DNA of 64,000 nt from Nageia nagi (lineage: Eukaryota > Pinophyta), in assembly GCA_050084985.1 (NCBI GenBank), contig JBITNC010000001.1, positions 155,248,001 to 155,312,000 on the forward strand, read 5' to 3'. The notes beneath the pieces are model-generated. The model made no database searches. It worked only from the letters and a program-made list of their open reading frames with translations, and was not told where the DNA came from. Shown one piece after another: positions 41,021 through 51,699 of this stretch. A program made the position numbers and the translations under genes. Every line of letters begins with the position of its first letter. Positions within the stretch are counted from its first letter, which is position 1.

Positions 41021-41492
41021 TGAGAGAATTAGCACTACTCTAATCCTCAAGGTCCAAGACTAGGAGGCTCAATCACACAACATTCACACAAGATAACACA
41101 AGTGTAATGTGGTTCCTCCCTCCTTGGGAGTACATCCACAACTAGTATCTCAATTCTCAAGTATGCCCCTCTTACAACAATTCTCTTCCTCTCTCCTACA
41201 CAAACTAGTAGAGTAATGTTACTCCAAAACTTAGATATGTTACAAGAGGAGAGGCCCTCTATTTATAGCTTGAGAGCACCTCCCTAACCTCCCTTTAACC
41301 CAAGGATAAGGTTAGGGTTACAATAAATGTGTGACCTAACTTTAACCTACCAACTAATCCCATGGTTAGGTAAAATTCCACACATAATAAAGAATTCAAT
41401 TAATCCCTTAAGGTATCTACATATCCTTTAAGTGATTAATTGAACTTACAAGGAGTTTAGATATTCACAATATTTCATTACAAATTCTAACA
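41021..41492 (-). repeat. 5' LTR of the nested copia element
   Basis: 472 bp, ends TG...CA on the - strand. It matches the 3' LTR with about ten differences. It would have driven transcription towards lower coordinates. Confidence 0.95.
41259..41268 (-). promoter_or_regulatory. TATA box of the nested copia promoter
   Basis: CTATAAATAG on the - strand, inside the 5' LTR, with a purine/pyrimidine-rich stretch downstream. The same box is present in the other LTR. Its use as the core promoter is inferred from position. Confidence 0.6.
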
Positions 41493-41497
41493 TTTTA

Positions 41498-42234
41498 ATA
41501 TCATCAGCATATATTTCCATGAATTTTTGACCAGCTTTTGTTTTATATAATTGTCACTCTTTTAGTTCTTCATAAGAAGGTATCTCTTCTATTTTGAACT
41601 TAGATGTCCTTCTATGTAATCCTCCCTTTGAGGAATAAGATTTCTTCGTTTGCTTCATTGAAGGAGCTCTTTGAGATAAATTACTCATAGGTATTGATAC
41701 TTCATTTTTTCCTAACTCGAGAGATTTATGAGAAAAAGAAGATCCTTCTTTTCGAATTAACGAACTGACTCTTTGACCATCTGATAATAGACGAATGACT
41801 CTTTCATATTTAACTTTATATGGCTCAATCTCTGGTACCGCTATGGTTTCGGCCCGAGATTTATCCTTGTTAATTTCTAAGTTATCATGCCTTTGATTTA
41901 GTTTTTCTACATCTCCTGGTAAACTAGAAGACATCTTAGGAATAGCCCTATAATTAGCTAGACGATGATGAATTTCAATTAACTCTTCATCTAACACTTG
42001 CATTCTAGCCTTGGCAATAGGATCCTCTATACTTTGTCTTTGTAATCTAGATTGATCATAACCCCAATCCCAATCTTTACCTACATAACGAACTACCTAT
42101 GGATCTGATTCATTTAAAGGAGGTGGCCTCCTAACCGAAGACTCTATTAGATCCATGTTGTCTAGATCTATTTCTTGTATTTCAAATGGGTGTTCTTGCA
42201 TTTTCTTAGCGGTCATACTTCTAGTTTGAACCAT
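41498..42234 (-). pseudogene. Tat element gag, N-terminal part (right of the copia insertion)
   Basis: The start is MVQTRSMTAKKMQEHPFEIQ at 42,234, a start typical of Tat-lineage gag. It continues with VRYVGKDWDWGYDQSRLQRQ and, from 42,003, a 149-codon open stretch: MQVLDEELIEIHHRLANYRA, a charged middle and EEIPSYEELKE. Stops lie at about 42,098 and at 41,554. The region before the gag core is longer than in ordinary gypsy elements and rich in charged residues. The frame continues across the copia insertion into 32,059. Confidence 0.8.
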
Positions 42235-43754
42235 TTTTTTTTAGATATTATAAACAAACATCGTAAAAAAGAAACTCTATTTTTATCTTTTATATTATGT
42301 TTTCAAGAAAATAATTTAATGCACAAACATCCTATATGCAAACTTACTTTTAACAATGTGATTATCTTTTTAAACTTTTCACATATTTTTAATGTCTGAG
42401 TTAAATGAACGATATGAGCTATTCATTTTAATCCTTTTAATTTTCCTAGTTTGTTTTGACTAGTCAAGTGTTAAACAAGGTAGGTTGGGTAATTCTAAGT
42501 AATGTTTACAAGTCTCTATGGCTTTTGGCTTGGTTCTAGATGAGTCTCCTTTTTTTACTCCTACCTATGAAAAAGTCACCTTGGTCATCACCTCCAAGTG
42601 TAACTGGCTCTATGGCTTCAAGTGTGTTATGTCGGTGGCTACAAAGAAGTAAGAATTAACGGTTGGTAGTGACATCCAACTTGTTAATGTTCAATTATTC
42701 CTTTAAGGCCTTATGAAATGCATTTAAACAAGTAAAATACATTTATGCATACTACCCTCCCAAACATTCATATCCATTTACTTATCTTATCTTAATGTGA
42801 TACAATCAAAAGTTTATTTTAAGTGGACTTTGACCTTAATAAACCCCGTTGTTCTTTTTTAATTATAATGTGATTCATTATCCAACCTCTTAATGATGTT
42901 CATTAACTCCTTCTAGCTGTGAAAGTTTTATATGTGATGAATTTCCTCTTCTTACTAGTCACATATCTCTTCAACCTCTAATGGAGTGGTAAGAGCAGAC
43001 TTAGTAAAAAGCCATTAAGTATAGATAAATTAATTAAGTGAGGTTCAATTACTCCTCCAAGAGTCACATATCCCTTCGACCTCCAATGGAGTGGTAAGGG
43101 TAGACATCTTTAAGAGTGTTAATGTGAAGTAAATTTTCAAATAATATGTGAATAAATTTTACCTCTTTCACTTAACTTATTTCTGATCACTTAGGATCAC
43201 TTGAAGTGCAAAAGTGAGAGCATACTTCATTAAGTGAAAGTACTTAGTGTATTTGAATCCATCCAATTCATTAACCTTTTAATATGATTTGTATTACCCA
43301 AAAACTCGATTTATTTCCTTTAGGTTCATTCCAAATTAAGTGTGATTCATTTACTCCTTCCAATTGTGGAAGTATTATGTGTAGTAAATTACCTCCTCTT
43401 GCTAGTCACATATCCCTTCGACCTCCAATGGAGTGGTAAGGGCAAACTTGGTAAGAGGTCATTATGTGTAGATAAATTAACCCAATTAATGATAGTGTGA
43501 ATGTGAAAGAAAAGAAAAATTAATTACTCCTTCTTATCAAGTCTATTCTGGTCACCTTAGATCGCATGAAGCGCGAAGGGAGAGCATAAGTAGACAAGAT
43601 AAAAAGTATTAATGTGTACGTACCCTTCATCCAAAACATGAAAATAAATACATAACATTATACATAAAGTAAATTAATAAAATATATGCATTTAATCTTT
43701 TCTATTCGTTCCTATATGCATTCTAGGCAAAGAAATCACAGTCAAAAGTATCCT

Positions 43755-43788
<34 letters not shown>

Positions 43789-44028
43789 TCAGAAATAACA
43801 AAAGGAGATAAAATGACCTAGAGTAAGAGTCGTCGATGTTTAGATAGAGATCACTAGCATTTATTCTAAGTCACTGACATCCGATTCCAATCGCTGGTGT
43901 TTATGATGAAATTATTGACGTTTAATCAGATTACTTTGTAAATCGTTGGTGTTCCTTATGAGTCATCGATGTTCGATTCCAGTCGCTAGCATTTCTGCAA
44001 CAGATTTCCTCCCTATCAATAACATAGG
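42235..44028. other. Leader of the Tat element with tandem repeats
   Basis: No gene. About 42,900-43,620 is an imperfect tandem duplication of roughly 360 bp. Each unit holds a tcccttcgacctccaatgga-type block (near 42,970, 43,070 and 43,410) and a gatcacttga-agtgcaaaag-type block (43,185; diverged copy at 43,555). A (TA)n tract is at 43,758-43,783. From 43,820 to 44,010 there are six or more copies of a degenerate CG-containing motif, described in the findings. Confidence 0.6.
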
Positions 44029-44046
44029 GCCGTCCTTCTAGCACCA
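44029..44046 (-). other. Primer-binding site of the Tat element
   Basis: On the - strand TGGTGCTAGAAGGACGG begins three bases after the 5' LTR end. TGG at the start fits pairing with the CCA end of a tRNA. I cannot say which tRNA without a search. Confidence 0.65.
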
Positions 44047-44049
44047 GAA

Positions 44050-44879
44050 TGTTGCAATGAAAATAGACCTGGAATGTAGAATAACATAAAATACAATTAT
44101 TCTTAAATCTTCACTAAACCTCAAATTATGTAAAATAGGTAGAAATGTTGTTATTGTAAATTGATATTGATTTTCAATTCAAACTACAATTTGCCCTTGG
44201 AAGGGACTTTTACAAATGCCATTTACCAAAATAAGAGTGTTAGATCTTCATTGTTTTTGATTTGCTTGCTTCTCTCCTTGATGTGGACAACCTGTAAATC
44301 CTACACACATGCAAAAGACAATAACATCAAAGCATCTATGTATGACATGTATTAAATTGAAACTAGCATAAAATAATAAAAGGTATGAGCTCACAAGATT
44401 TTGGCAGCATTACCCTACTCCAAGAATTGGGTCAAAAATGGGTCCCTATTGCTTTGTATTGGCTTGTATTTATAGATTTTGGGTGAGATTTTCCAAGGCT
44501 GGTAAGGGGAAGTGAAAAGCCACCGTAGGTCGTAACTAACCCCATCTATCCACATCATCTTGGAAGAATGAAATGTTTCAACTTTATTTTGGTTTCTTGT
44601 TCGACTATTATAGAGTCACCGACGATTACAAGGTGAACGTCGATGATCATCTCAAAATGTCGACGATTGTGTTGGGTCGCTGGTGACTAATTAACAATAT
44701 TAAAATGACCACCAAATAGTCAATTTTTATTGAAAAGAGGTCATGTGACCACTCATTTTGCATTTACTTGATGAGAGCTATCCAATAATATGGTTTTTAA
44801 ACCTATTTTATATTGTCACAATGAGTTATGATTATTCCAATGTTTACTAGTTAAAGAGGGACATTTTTAGGTGTCTACA
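44050..44879 (-). repeat. 5' LTR of the Tat element
   Basis: 830 bp, same limits as the 3' LTR. Differences cluster in the CG-rich motif stretch at about 44,590-44,690 and are scattered elsewhere. A TATA-like CTATAAATA lies at 44,467-44,475 on the - strand. Confidence 0.92.
44467..44475 (-). promoter_or_regulatory. TATA box of the Tat element promoter
   Basis: CTATAAATA on the - strand inside the 5' LTR, also kept in the 3' LTR. The promoter role is inferred from position. Confidence 0.55.
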
Positions 44880-44884
44880 ATATG
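44880..44884. other. Target-site duplication of the Tat element, right copy
   Basis: ATATG, identical to 18,049-18,053. Confidence 0.9.
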
Positions 44885-45439
44885 TTATTATTTAATTTTT
44901 TTCAAGGAAACTTGCATACTCCTAAGATACATTAATGTGGGTAGGATCATTAAAAAGAGGCAAATAATGTTATTATAAGGTTGTCATTATAATGTTAATA
45001 AGTGAATAGTTATTATTATCTCTTTATAGTGTTTAATTAGTAATTAATATCATTATAGTTTATTTAATTAAAGGGAATTAATGAAATATATGTCTTAAAC
45101 CTTACCTTGCATTTTTTATTATCATTCTTTAGAGAAAAATCAAAATGTTTGATCACCATAAAATATTAGGATTTTAAGGGCCAAGATCATGTCCTCATAA
45201 TCATTAGCATGAGGTGTTTTGGTAGAATAATGGAAAGATATTAATCAAAAAAATTAGACCTTATTATGATGGGTTCTATTTGTTGTCATTCATTGAGGAA
45301 TAAAGAGTGGGTCTACTCATTTGGATGCCAAGTTATTTAGCATTTCATTTAGAGGTGAATTTAATCTAATTGTACTATGAATGATAGCATAAATCATGAG
45401 ATGGAGTTTTATTTTACTATATGAACCATAGGAATTAGG
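44885..45439. other. AT-rich spacer
   Basis: No coding pattern, repeat or signal recognised between the Tat element and the decayed coding relic. Confidence 0.4.
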
Positions 45440-46190
45440 GTTGAATCATACCCTTTTCTCAAATATGTGAAAAGGAAATCATGGCAGTCTAGTTGGAATA
45501 GACTTAAACCTAAAACCCTTGGTGCTATGATTCAACCTACAAAAGAACATTGCCTTTGTCTTGCATATAAACTTCCAAGAGGTATGAATTTGTCTCATAA
45601 GTCATACAATTTAGCTTGGGCATCATGGTTTGTAATGGTGGTATTAAAAAATTGAGAAGAATTTATGGAATTCTCTAAAAGGAATCTTATAGGATGATTG
45701 GATTCTTATATGATTGTAGAGCCTACCTCACATGTATGAATAGAATGGAAGCATTTTTAAAATATCAAATGTCATACCTTGAAATCTTGTATTGGAATGG
45801 GAAAACTAGGATGGTGAATATCCGTAAAATATTTTAGCCTTTATTAGTCAAACATTCAAATTCAATTAGGGCTTTGATGGTTCTCCATCATGAGAGGTAT
45901 TGAAGGAACTCTAGTGGTCATTCAAGTAATTTTGATGTACATATTAGCATAATTAGGCACATGGCTAGAAACTTTAAGGCTCTCTACCATGTTGAACAAA
46001 AATCTTTCCTTATATTACAAGTATGGTAGTCTGGGGATTAAATATAGTTGGAAATTTTTCATGGTTTGGGAATTTCATGGGTTTACATGCTGGATTGAGA
46101 TAGGTAGGCATTCACTTGATATGGGTTGCAACTTTAAATTTGGGGAGGATATAAAAATGAGGTTTAGTGTTCTTAAAGAAAGGAATTGAA
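45440..46190 (+). pseudogene. Unrecognised decayed coding sequence
   Basis: One + frame stays readable for about 245 codons with roughly nine stops and no frameshift. The clearest parts are KSWQSSWNRLKPKTLGAMIQ (about 45,475-45,535), LAYKLPRGMNLSHKSYNLAW and, near the end, YYKYGSLGIKYSWKFFMVW followed by HGFTCWIEIGRHSLDMGCNF (about 46,010-46,130). Tryptophan, tyrosine and paired aromatic residues are frequent. I do not recognise the family. It could be an extra ORF or gag-like part of an old retroelement, given its surroundings, but nothing in the sequence proves that. Confidence 0.4.
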
Positions 46191-47713
46191 TTTTGGGATT
46201 ATGAGATTTTCATTTCATTCAAATGGTATGTAATAGATTAAGGATGAATGTTTATCTTAGACATATTAATTGTTAACATTTCAAATATTGTTTGGTCTAC
46301 TTTAAAACTATTAAAGGGTCTAGATAAAATTGCAAAACCCTATAATTGTAGGTTTAGCATAAAAATTACAAAGGAATCTTTATAGTATCATGAGTTGTTA
46401 ATATTTCAATATATTATAGGTCTATTATAAATTTGGTTAAAAGGAGAATGGGTTAGAGTTGATTTTTTTCACAAAAGTTTCTCTAACTTTTTGGTGTTGG
46501 ACTTGTACGAGAATCTAGGAAGTGAAGGAGAGGGAAGCTTCCCATTATACTTAGATTTTTGAAGGTATATAATAGCATATGCATATGCATGTTGATGTTT
46601 GATTAATATCTAGTGTATATTTCTAGCATGGTGCTTCTTATCATCATTGTATAGATACATATACATACATGAATAAGGTGGGTTTTCTTTTCATCATTAT
46701 ATCATTAAACTCAAGTTGATTTATGCATAACAAGGAGGTTCCTTATGTGTTTCATGAAAGGATGAAAAGGCTTTTTGGTGTTGTTATCATATTGATGAAA
46801 ATTAAATTAACACTAAAATTGTAAGATGTAATAAATCCCATTAAGTATATAAAAATTGTAAAAAAGAGTAACATGCAACACATAATTAAGAGGGTGAATG
46901 ATGTGGTGATTTCTACTACTTGAAAGTTAGATAAATATGGATTAATGCATCCTATGGAAATGGTAGAATTATGCATATTATACATGGCATCTCATTCACA
47001 CATTAAGAAGAGTTCATCATAGCACTATTTCATAAATTAAGAAGAGTTCATCATTGCACTATTGCATACATTAAGAAGAGTTCATATATGCTCTATCTTG
47101 TTTTTTTAGATTTATCAAAGATAAGAAGACTTGATATGAAGCTTGGTCTTCTTTTGTATCCTTTGAATTCATGATAGTATTCCCAATTCATATTTATAGA
47201 GTTGCTTTGTCTAGGAAAAACCAACATTCATGATTTTAGGAGGATAATTTACATTCTTGTTTCATTATGATATAAATGTGAAATTCATACAATTGTTTGT
47301 TTATAAAAATGAGTGTAGTCCAAAACTACGAGAGTGTATCTATACAAATCATTTGCACATGCATCTTTGGGAAACTTAGGGATACAATTGCATTGCATTA
47401 GGCATTTTGCATGGTGATCCTAGATCACCTAGGTTGCACAACATATAAGTATTCTCATACATAACATCCCTACATTTTAAACTCTCTATTAAAATTGCCA
47501 TTTATTAACTTTATTACGATAATTTAAAATCATTTTCAAATATCTATTGTAATTAAAATATAATTTTTTATTTAGTTTCTTATATTTTCTCTTTAACTAA
47601 GATGACACTAAAATATTATTTTCCTTATTAGATTGAAAAATAAAAAATAAAAATTAATAAGATTTAATTTCATCAAAATATCATTTTTGTAAAAAAATTA
47701 CATGTATTTAATC

Positions 47714-47752
<39 letters not shown>

Positions 47753-48350
47753 TTACTGTAATAAGCTTCATCTATTTTCTCTAATTTAAATTAAAGATAA
47801 GATTTAATTCTATTTCTTCAACCATCATATATATTAAAATCGGTAATTTAATAGCATTTACATGCAACTCAAATTTTTATCAATTGTATATGATTATTTA
47901 AATTAGGTTTCATCTCATGTTATTCAATCAAACTGATTCTTTCCTCTCGATTTATCTCAATATGTTTGAAAACCTGATTATAATAACTAACATCTATCCT
48001 TTGACATCAAGCATTTCATATCATGCTTTAAGATGGGAGAATCATCATTTGGTATCTATTTGGCTATCCTACCTTACAATGGAAGGATTTAAAGTTGAAA
48101 ATAGTTACTTTTTTTATTTTTATTTTGAAATTGTGTATATATGTTACTTCAAATTTTGTCATCTCATAAGGGTGATATAAAGATATTTAGTGAATCCCTA
48201 TATTTAAAATACTTTAATTTTAAATTTAGGTATTTATTTAATTTTATCATTAATTTATATATTAAATATTATATAATTATATTACTTTAAAATCATTTGT
48301 TTATTATTATTTTTACATATAGATTTAGACTATCATATCTTGTACGTTAA
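46191..48350. other. AT-rich region without a recognised gene
   Basis: The visible features are a roughly 40-bp unit repeated three times at about 46,990-47,095 (each copy with ttaagaagagttcat) and a (TA)n tract at 47,718-47,748. The rest shows no coding pattern. Confidence 0.45.
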
Positions 48351-48660
48351 AAGTTTAGATAAAAATTATTTTAAATTCTAATTTCAATTAAAATTTAAAA
48401 ATTATACAATTGAAAGATTAATTTATTGTTTGAAAATATTTATTTATGATACAATATTTTTTTAGTAAAATCTTTAAATTTCAATCATGATCACTATTTA
48501 TTTACTTTCTATCATTTTATAATAAAAAAATAATTTATTAACATGTAATCAATCACATATTTCTATCATTTATTTCTTTACATCTTATCATTCATATATA
48601 TATATATATATATATAGATTTTACTCAATTATAAAATATAACTATATATATATATATATT
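48350..48660. repeat. LTR-like block, copy 1
   Basis: This block aligns in order with about 53,950-54,240 and 56,880-57,000: a tttattgttt-gaaaatattt part, a ttccaatcatg-type part, a ttaacatgtaatcaatca-type part and a cttatca or cttatta part. The other two copies stand in the place of LTRs in the gypsy relics. The block contains (TA)n tracts at about 48,596-48,617 and 48,643-48,657. Confidence 0.4.
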
Positions 48661-48764
48661 TACTGAAAGATCAAGTGTAAGATTTGAATGACAATGTGAA
48701 GATATATAATATGAAAGAATGAAAGGGATTTAATTTTACATATCAAAAGGAACAGCTAGTATTT

Positions 48765-48770
48765 TTTAAA

Positions 48771-48830
<60 letters not shown>
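48765..48830. repeat. Long (TA)n microsatellite
   Basis: About 60 bases of almost pure TA with a small interruption, at the left edge of family R copy 2. Confidence 0.85.
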
Positions 48831-49389
48831 AAAAGATCTAGATTCACTGTTACTGTATGATCTCAGTACTTTATTAGTAAATTATTTAACACTTTATCAT
48901 GAGGGACTTTATTTGGCTTTGGATCCTTGGCATAGACAAGGAACAGATCCCCGTAGAGGCAAATGAAAGCGTGACAGTTTGTGTAAGCCTTTTCTTGCTA
49001 GTGTCATATGATAATTATTTTTATTGTTATTTTGGTCATTGTTTAATGCCATGATTCTAATTAATTCAAGATTTTGTGTTTTGATAGGATTGCCAAAAGA
49101 TAACCACAACAAGAGAGATATCAATCTCTGCAACAGGAGCTGCTACTCCTGTTATAGGCTCTGATTCTTCAGGACAACATAACTGAACAGATGCATTATA
49201 TGTGTGGGTTGTCCTTTCAAATTCTGAGCACGCTTCTGGACATATGGGGTTCGCTTTTATAGTTGTCGACTATATGCCTGAGTTTCATATATATTGTTGC
49301 AATGGAGTGGTCTTGTGTAAGGGTTGGTTATAATAACGTAGGCGTCGTGATGAACTTTCGTGGGCAGGAAAGACGAGGTTCAAAATATT

Positions 49390-50390
49390 AATAGATTATA
49401 ATGTTTGGTTATTTTCTATTATAATTAGAATATTTTTCAAGAAAATGTTTTGAAGATTTCCATTCTTTTATTATTTAATTAGAAGGGTTATATACTGCTT
49501 TATATATATATGTGTGTGAGGGAAAGAAAGGAACAAAGAAAATAAAAATTATTTGAAAATGTTAATCTCTACGTTCGGGTGTTATTAACATCAACTCCGC
49601 ATGTTATTTCTCCTTCTGCTCCACCAGGCACCATTTCTTCTCCAGGAGATATTCCTCCGTTGCACGTCAACCCCCGGGCTCCGGGACTTAGTGCTACTAA
49701 GTCTTACCTCCCGAACTCTGGGCATTGTTTATCGGGCGTGCATAGATTACATGGGCCCTATTCACCTCTGCAACGAGATATCTACATCGGGACTTAGCAG
49801 TTTGTGTTCTCTGGGCTCTTTTGATCTGCGCTGTTCTTCGGGTTTTGTTGACCTTGCTTTCAGGACTTAAACACTCTATTACTCTGGGTTCTATCTTTTT
49901 CGAGAAGTAATAAACCTTAGGAACTATTTTTGCCTTTCAAGCTGTAGGTGGTGATAACACCCATCAATTTTGGTGAGTGATATCACCATTTTAGAGCCTT
50001 AATCCTAGGTAGTATTGCACTATCACATCCCCTTGCTCTGGAATCCGGATTTACACTCTAGAAATGTTTGCTTAATAGATTTCTATCTCGAAATTAAATG
50101 CTCAACTGCCGAATCTGAACATCAGTATTAACATTTACCGTGTATGTTTTCTTGTTAGCTCCAAGAGAGCATTGTAAAAATTTTACTTCTCGCTGTTTAT
50201 TCTGCCTGTGGTTAGCCTCGTTGTGCTTTGGCTATACACATTATTGTTTATTTTTCTTCAAAATCTTCATTATTAGCATCCTTGGGAGATCAAGAGCGGT
50301 ATATGGGACGACTGTAGGGAGTACATTGTATCATTCTTAGTGTAATTTGAACATGAGACACTCTATGAAACAAGGTCACAACATGACCAA
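49390..50390. other. GC-richer insert of unknown origin in family R copy 2
   Basis: Copy 3 lacks this kilobase (its two sides meet near 58,190). The part 49,570-49,900 is rich in C and T and clearly less AT-rich than everything around it. It has short open stretches on the + strand (49,579-49,797; 49,601-49,870), both proline- or leucine-rich, and a small inverted motif at about 49,950-49,995 (ggtgataacacc and ggtgagtgatatcacc). I recognise no protein. It could be a solo LTR or captured host DNA. Confidence 0.4.
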
Positions 50391-50496
50391 CAAAATGTGA
50401 TCATGTGAAAATAAATTTGAAAATTTTTGATCATGTGAAAATAAATTTTTAATGTTTATGATTATTTATATATATATATATGAAATTGCATAACTT

Positions 50497-50645
50497 ATTG
50501 AGTTGGTTACATATAGACGTTGCTATGCCTTTGAGTTCCGTGTTCAATTCCCACCAGCCATGACATACATTGTACTCCCCATACAATTGTCCCATAGACT
50601 ACTTTTAGTCTCGAGTAGATATTAATAAACTTTCTTTCTTTCTCT
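50497..50645 (+). mobile_element. tRNA-derived SINE candidate 1
   Basis: The segment interrupts family R; copies 1 and 3 are contiguous at the same point. It contains a GTTGGTTACATATAGACG part in the A-box position and GTGTTCAATTCCCACC in the B-box position, about 35-40 bases apart, as in tRNA-derived promoters. It ends with a cttcttt-type tail. No clear target duplication was confirmed. Confidence 0.5.
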
Positions 50646-51699
50646 CTATATTAACTTTTAAATTTTTTTATATAAATTTTTTTAAATTAAACTATTTCCA
50701 TGTTAAATGGATAACTAAATAAATCTTAGGTATTTTGAATATTAAAATGAGTGTACAATTTTAATAATTCACATAATGTAAGGTGTATGTCATGTTTGAG
50801 AATAGAAAAATATGTGTTAATTATGTTAAAAAATTATAACTTCCTCTTGCATGAATTAATGTTAATAAATTATAGTACGTACACCCTAGTATGATAAAAA
50901 GATATGCATTAGTTAAAAATGTAAAATAGATATATTATAAAATAATCATATAAAATTAAATTTGTTCCTATTCAACCATCATTATGTATCTATCCAATAT
51001 CTTTTGGCTATCTAAGATGACCAAAGGAAGGGATACCAATTTTAAATTCCAATGAGGTGAAGTATAATCATAAAATAATGTATGTAATAGAAAAATTATG
51101 CAATACTATTTGAAAATAAATAATCATCATCTAAAAAAGAAATATATAAATATTTAAAGAATTATAATAAAGCCACTTCAAGAGGATAACTATTTTGTAA
51201 CCACTTCAATATATTTGATCTCCAAAAATTGATAAATATAGAAATATTCAATGATGACTATAAATTAATCATTTTTTCTATATACATATAAAATGTTATA
51301 ACTCTATGATTACTACTCACATAAAAATAATTAAAGAAATGGTTTAATTAAGTTCATAATTTTTTTTTCACCTTTAAAAAGCTTTATCCTTCAACTGCAA
51401 AAGTGTTGAAGAATATCTTTCAACTCCTAAGTAATATCTTCTTTTAATAAATCCTTCCATTTAATAAGGTTTTACTTATATGTTATTTTTTCATAAACTA
51501 TTATAAAAAAATTTATTACTATATTTGGTTCCAATACTAGTTTTACTTTCATATATAGTTCAAGTATCTTTATTGTTAATTCATAATTATACGATAAACT
51601 CCATAGTGATGATGACTATCATCCCAAATGGTAGTATATGAAGTAATGAAAAAGTATTATACCTAATCAAACTTAGGCATACTTAAATTTGATGAGACT

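Larger units (their letters stand above)
32065..41492 (-). mobile_element. Ty1/copia element nested in the Tat gag
   Basis: The element has two 472-bp LTRs (32,065-32,536 and 41,021-41,492) that differ at roughly ten positions by eye, and a perfect TTTTA target duplication. The order on the - strand is gag, protease, integrase, reverse transcriptase, RNase H, the copia order. The primer-binding site and purine tract agree with the orientation. The interior has a very long 3.5-kb leader with a host gene-like fragment and a 1-kb 3' region with a repeat array. It is younger than its host element by LTR similarity and by nesting. Confidence 0.95.
25734..42234 (-). pseudogene. gag-pol polyprotein of the Tat element (2,356 codons, interrupted by the copia element)
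   Basis: One frame runs from the ATG at 42,234 to the TAA at 25,734-25,736 once the insert 32,065-41,497 is removed. It contains about 25 stops but no frameshift that I could detect. Residue positions: gag start MVQTRSMTAKK (1); coiled-coil-like charged region (about 250-420); gag core (about 530-635); knuckle CAYYRQKGYNTNKC (about 800); protease (about 1,027); reverse transcriptase (about 1,319-1,530); RNase H (about 1,609-1,730); second RNase H (about 1,763-1,890); integrase (about 1,985-2,350). The last codons fall in a (TA)n tract. The product would have been cut by its own protease into particle, enzyme and integration proteins. Confidence 0.9.
18054..44879 (-). mobile_element. Ty3/gypsy element, Tat lineage, with extra genes and a nested copia element
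   Basis: The element has 830-bp LTRs (18,054-18,883 and 44,050-44,879) beginning TG and ending CA, a primer-binding site beside the right LTR and a purine tract beside the left, so it lies on the - strand. Gag-pol runs gag, protease, reverse transcriptase, RNase H, a second RNase H and integrase, the order and dual RNase H of the plant Tat lineage. Downstream of pol it carries a sense extra ORF and an antisense gene. A 9.4-kb copia element sits in gag. Without it the element is about 17.4 kb. The two LTRs differ at scattered positions, a few percent by eye, so it is not recent. Confidence 0.93.
48840..51570. repeat. Family R repeat, copy 2, with two inserts
   Basis: The left part (48,840-49,385) matches 57,780-58,190 closely, including aaatgaaagcgt and the aacgtaggcgtcgtgat block. 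The right part (50,395-51,570) matches copy 1 (178-540 and 13,237-13,880) and copy 3 (58,200-58,756). Compared with the others, copy 2 has an extra kilobase at about 49,390-50,390 and a SINE candidate at about 50,497-50,645. Short open stretches occur, but no gene is recognised. Confidence 0.6.

Noticed and set aside
49579-49870. A small Pro-rich protein-coding gene in the GC-richer insert
   Set aside because: Two overlapping frames are equally open, there is no recognisable domain, and the stretch could be open only because of its base composition.
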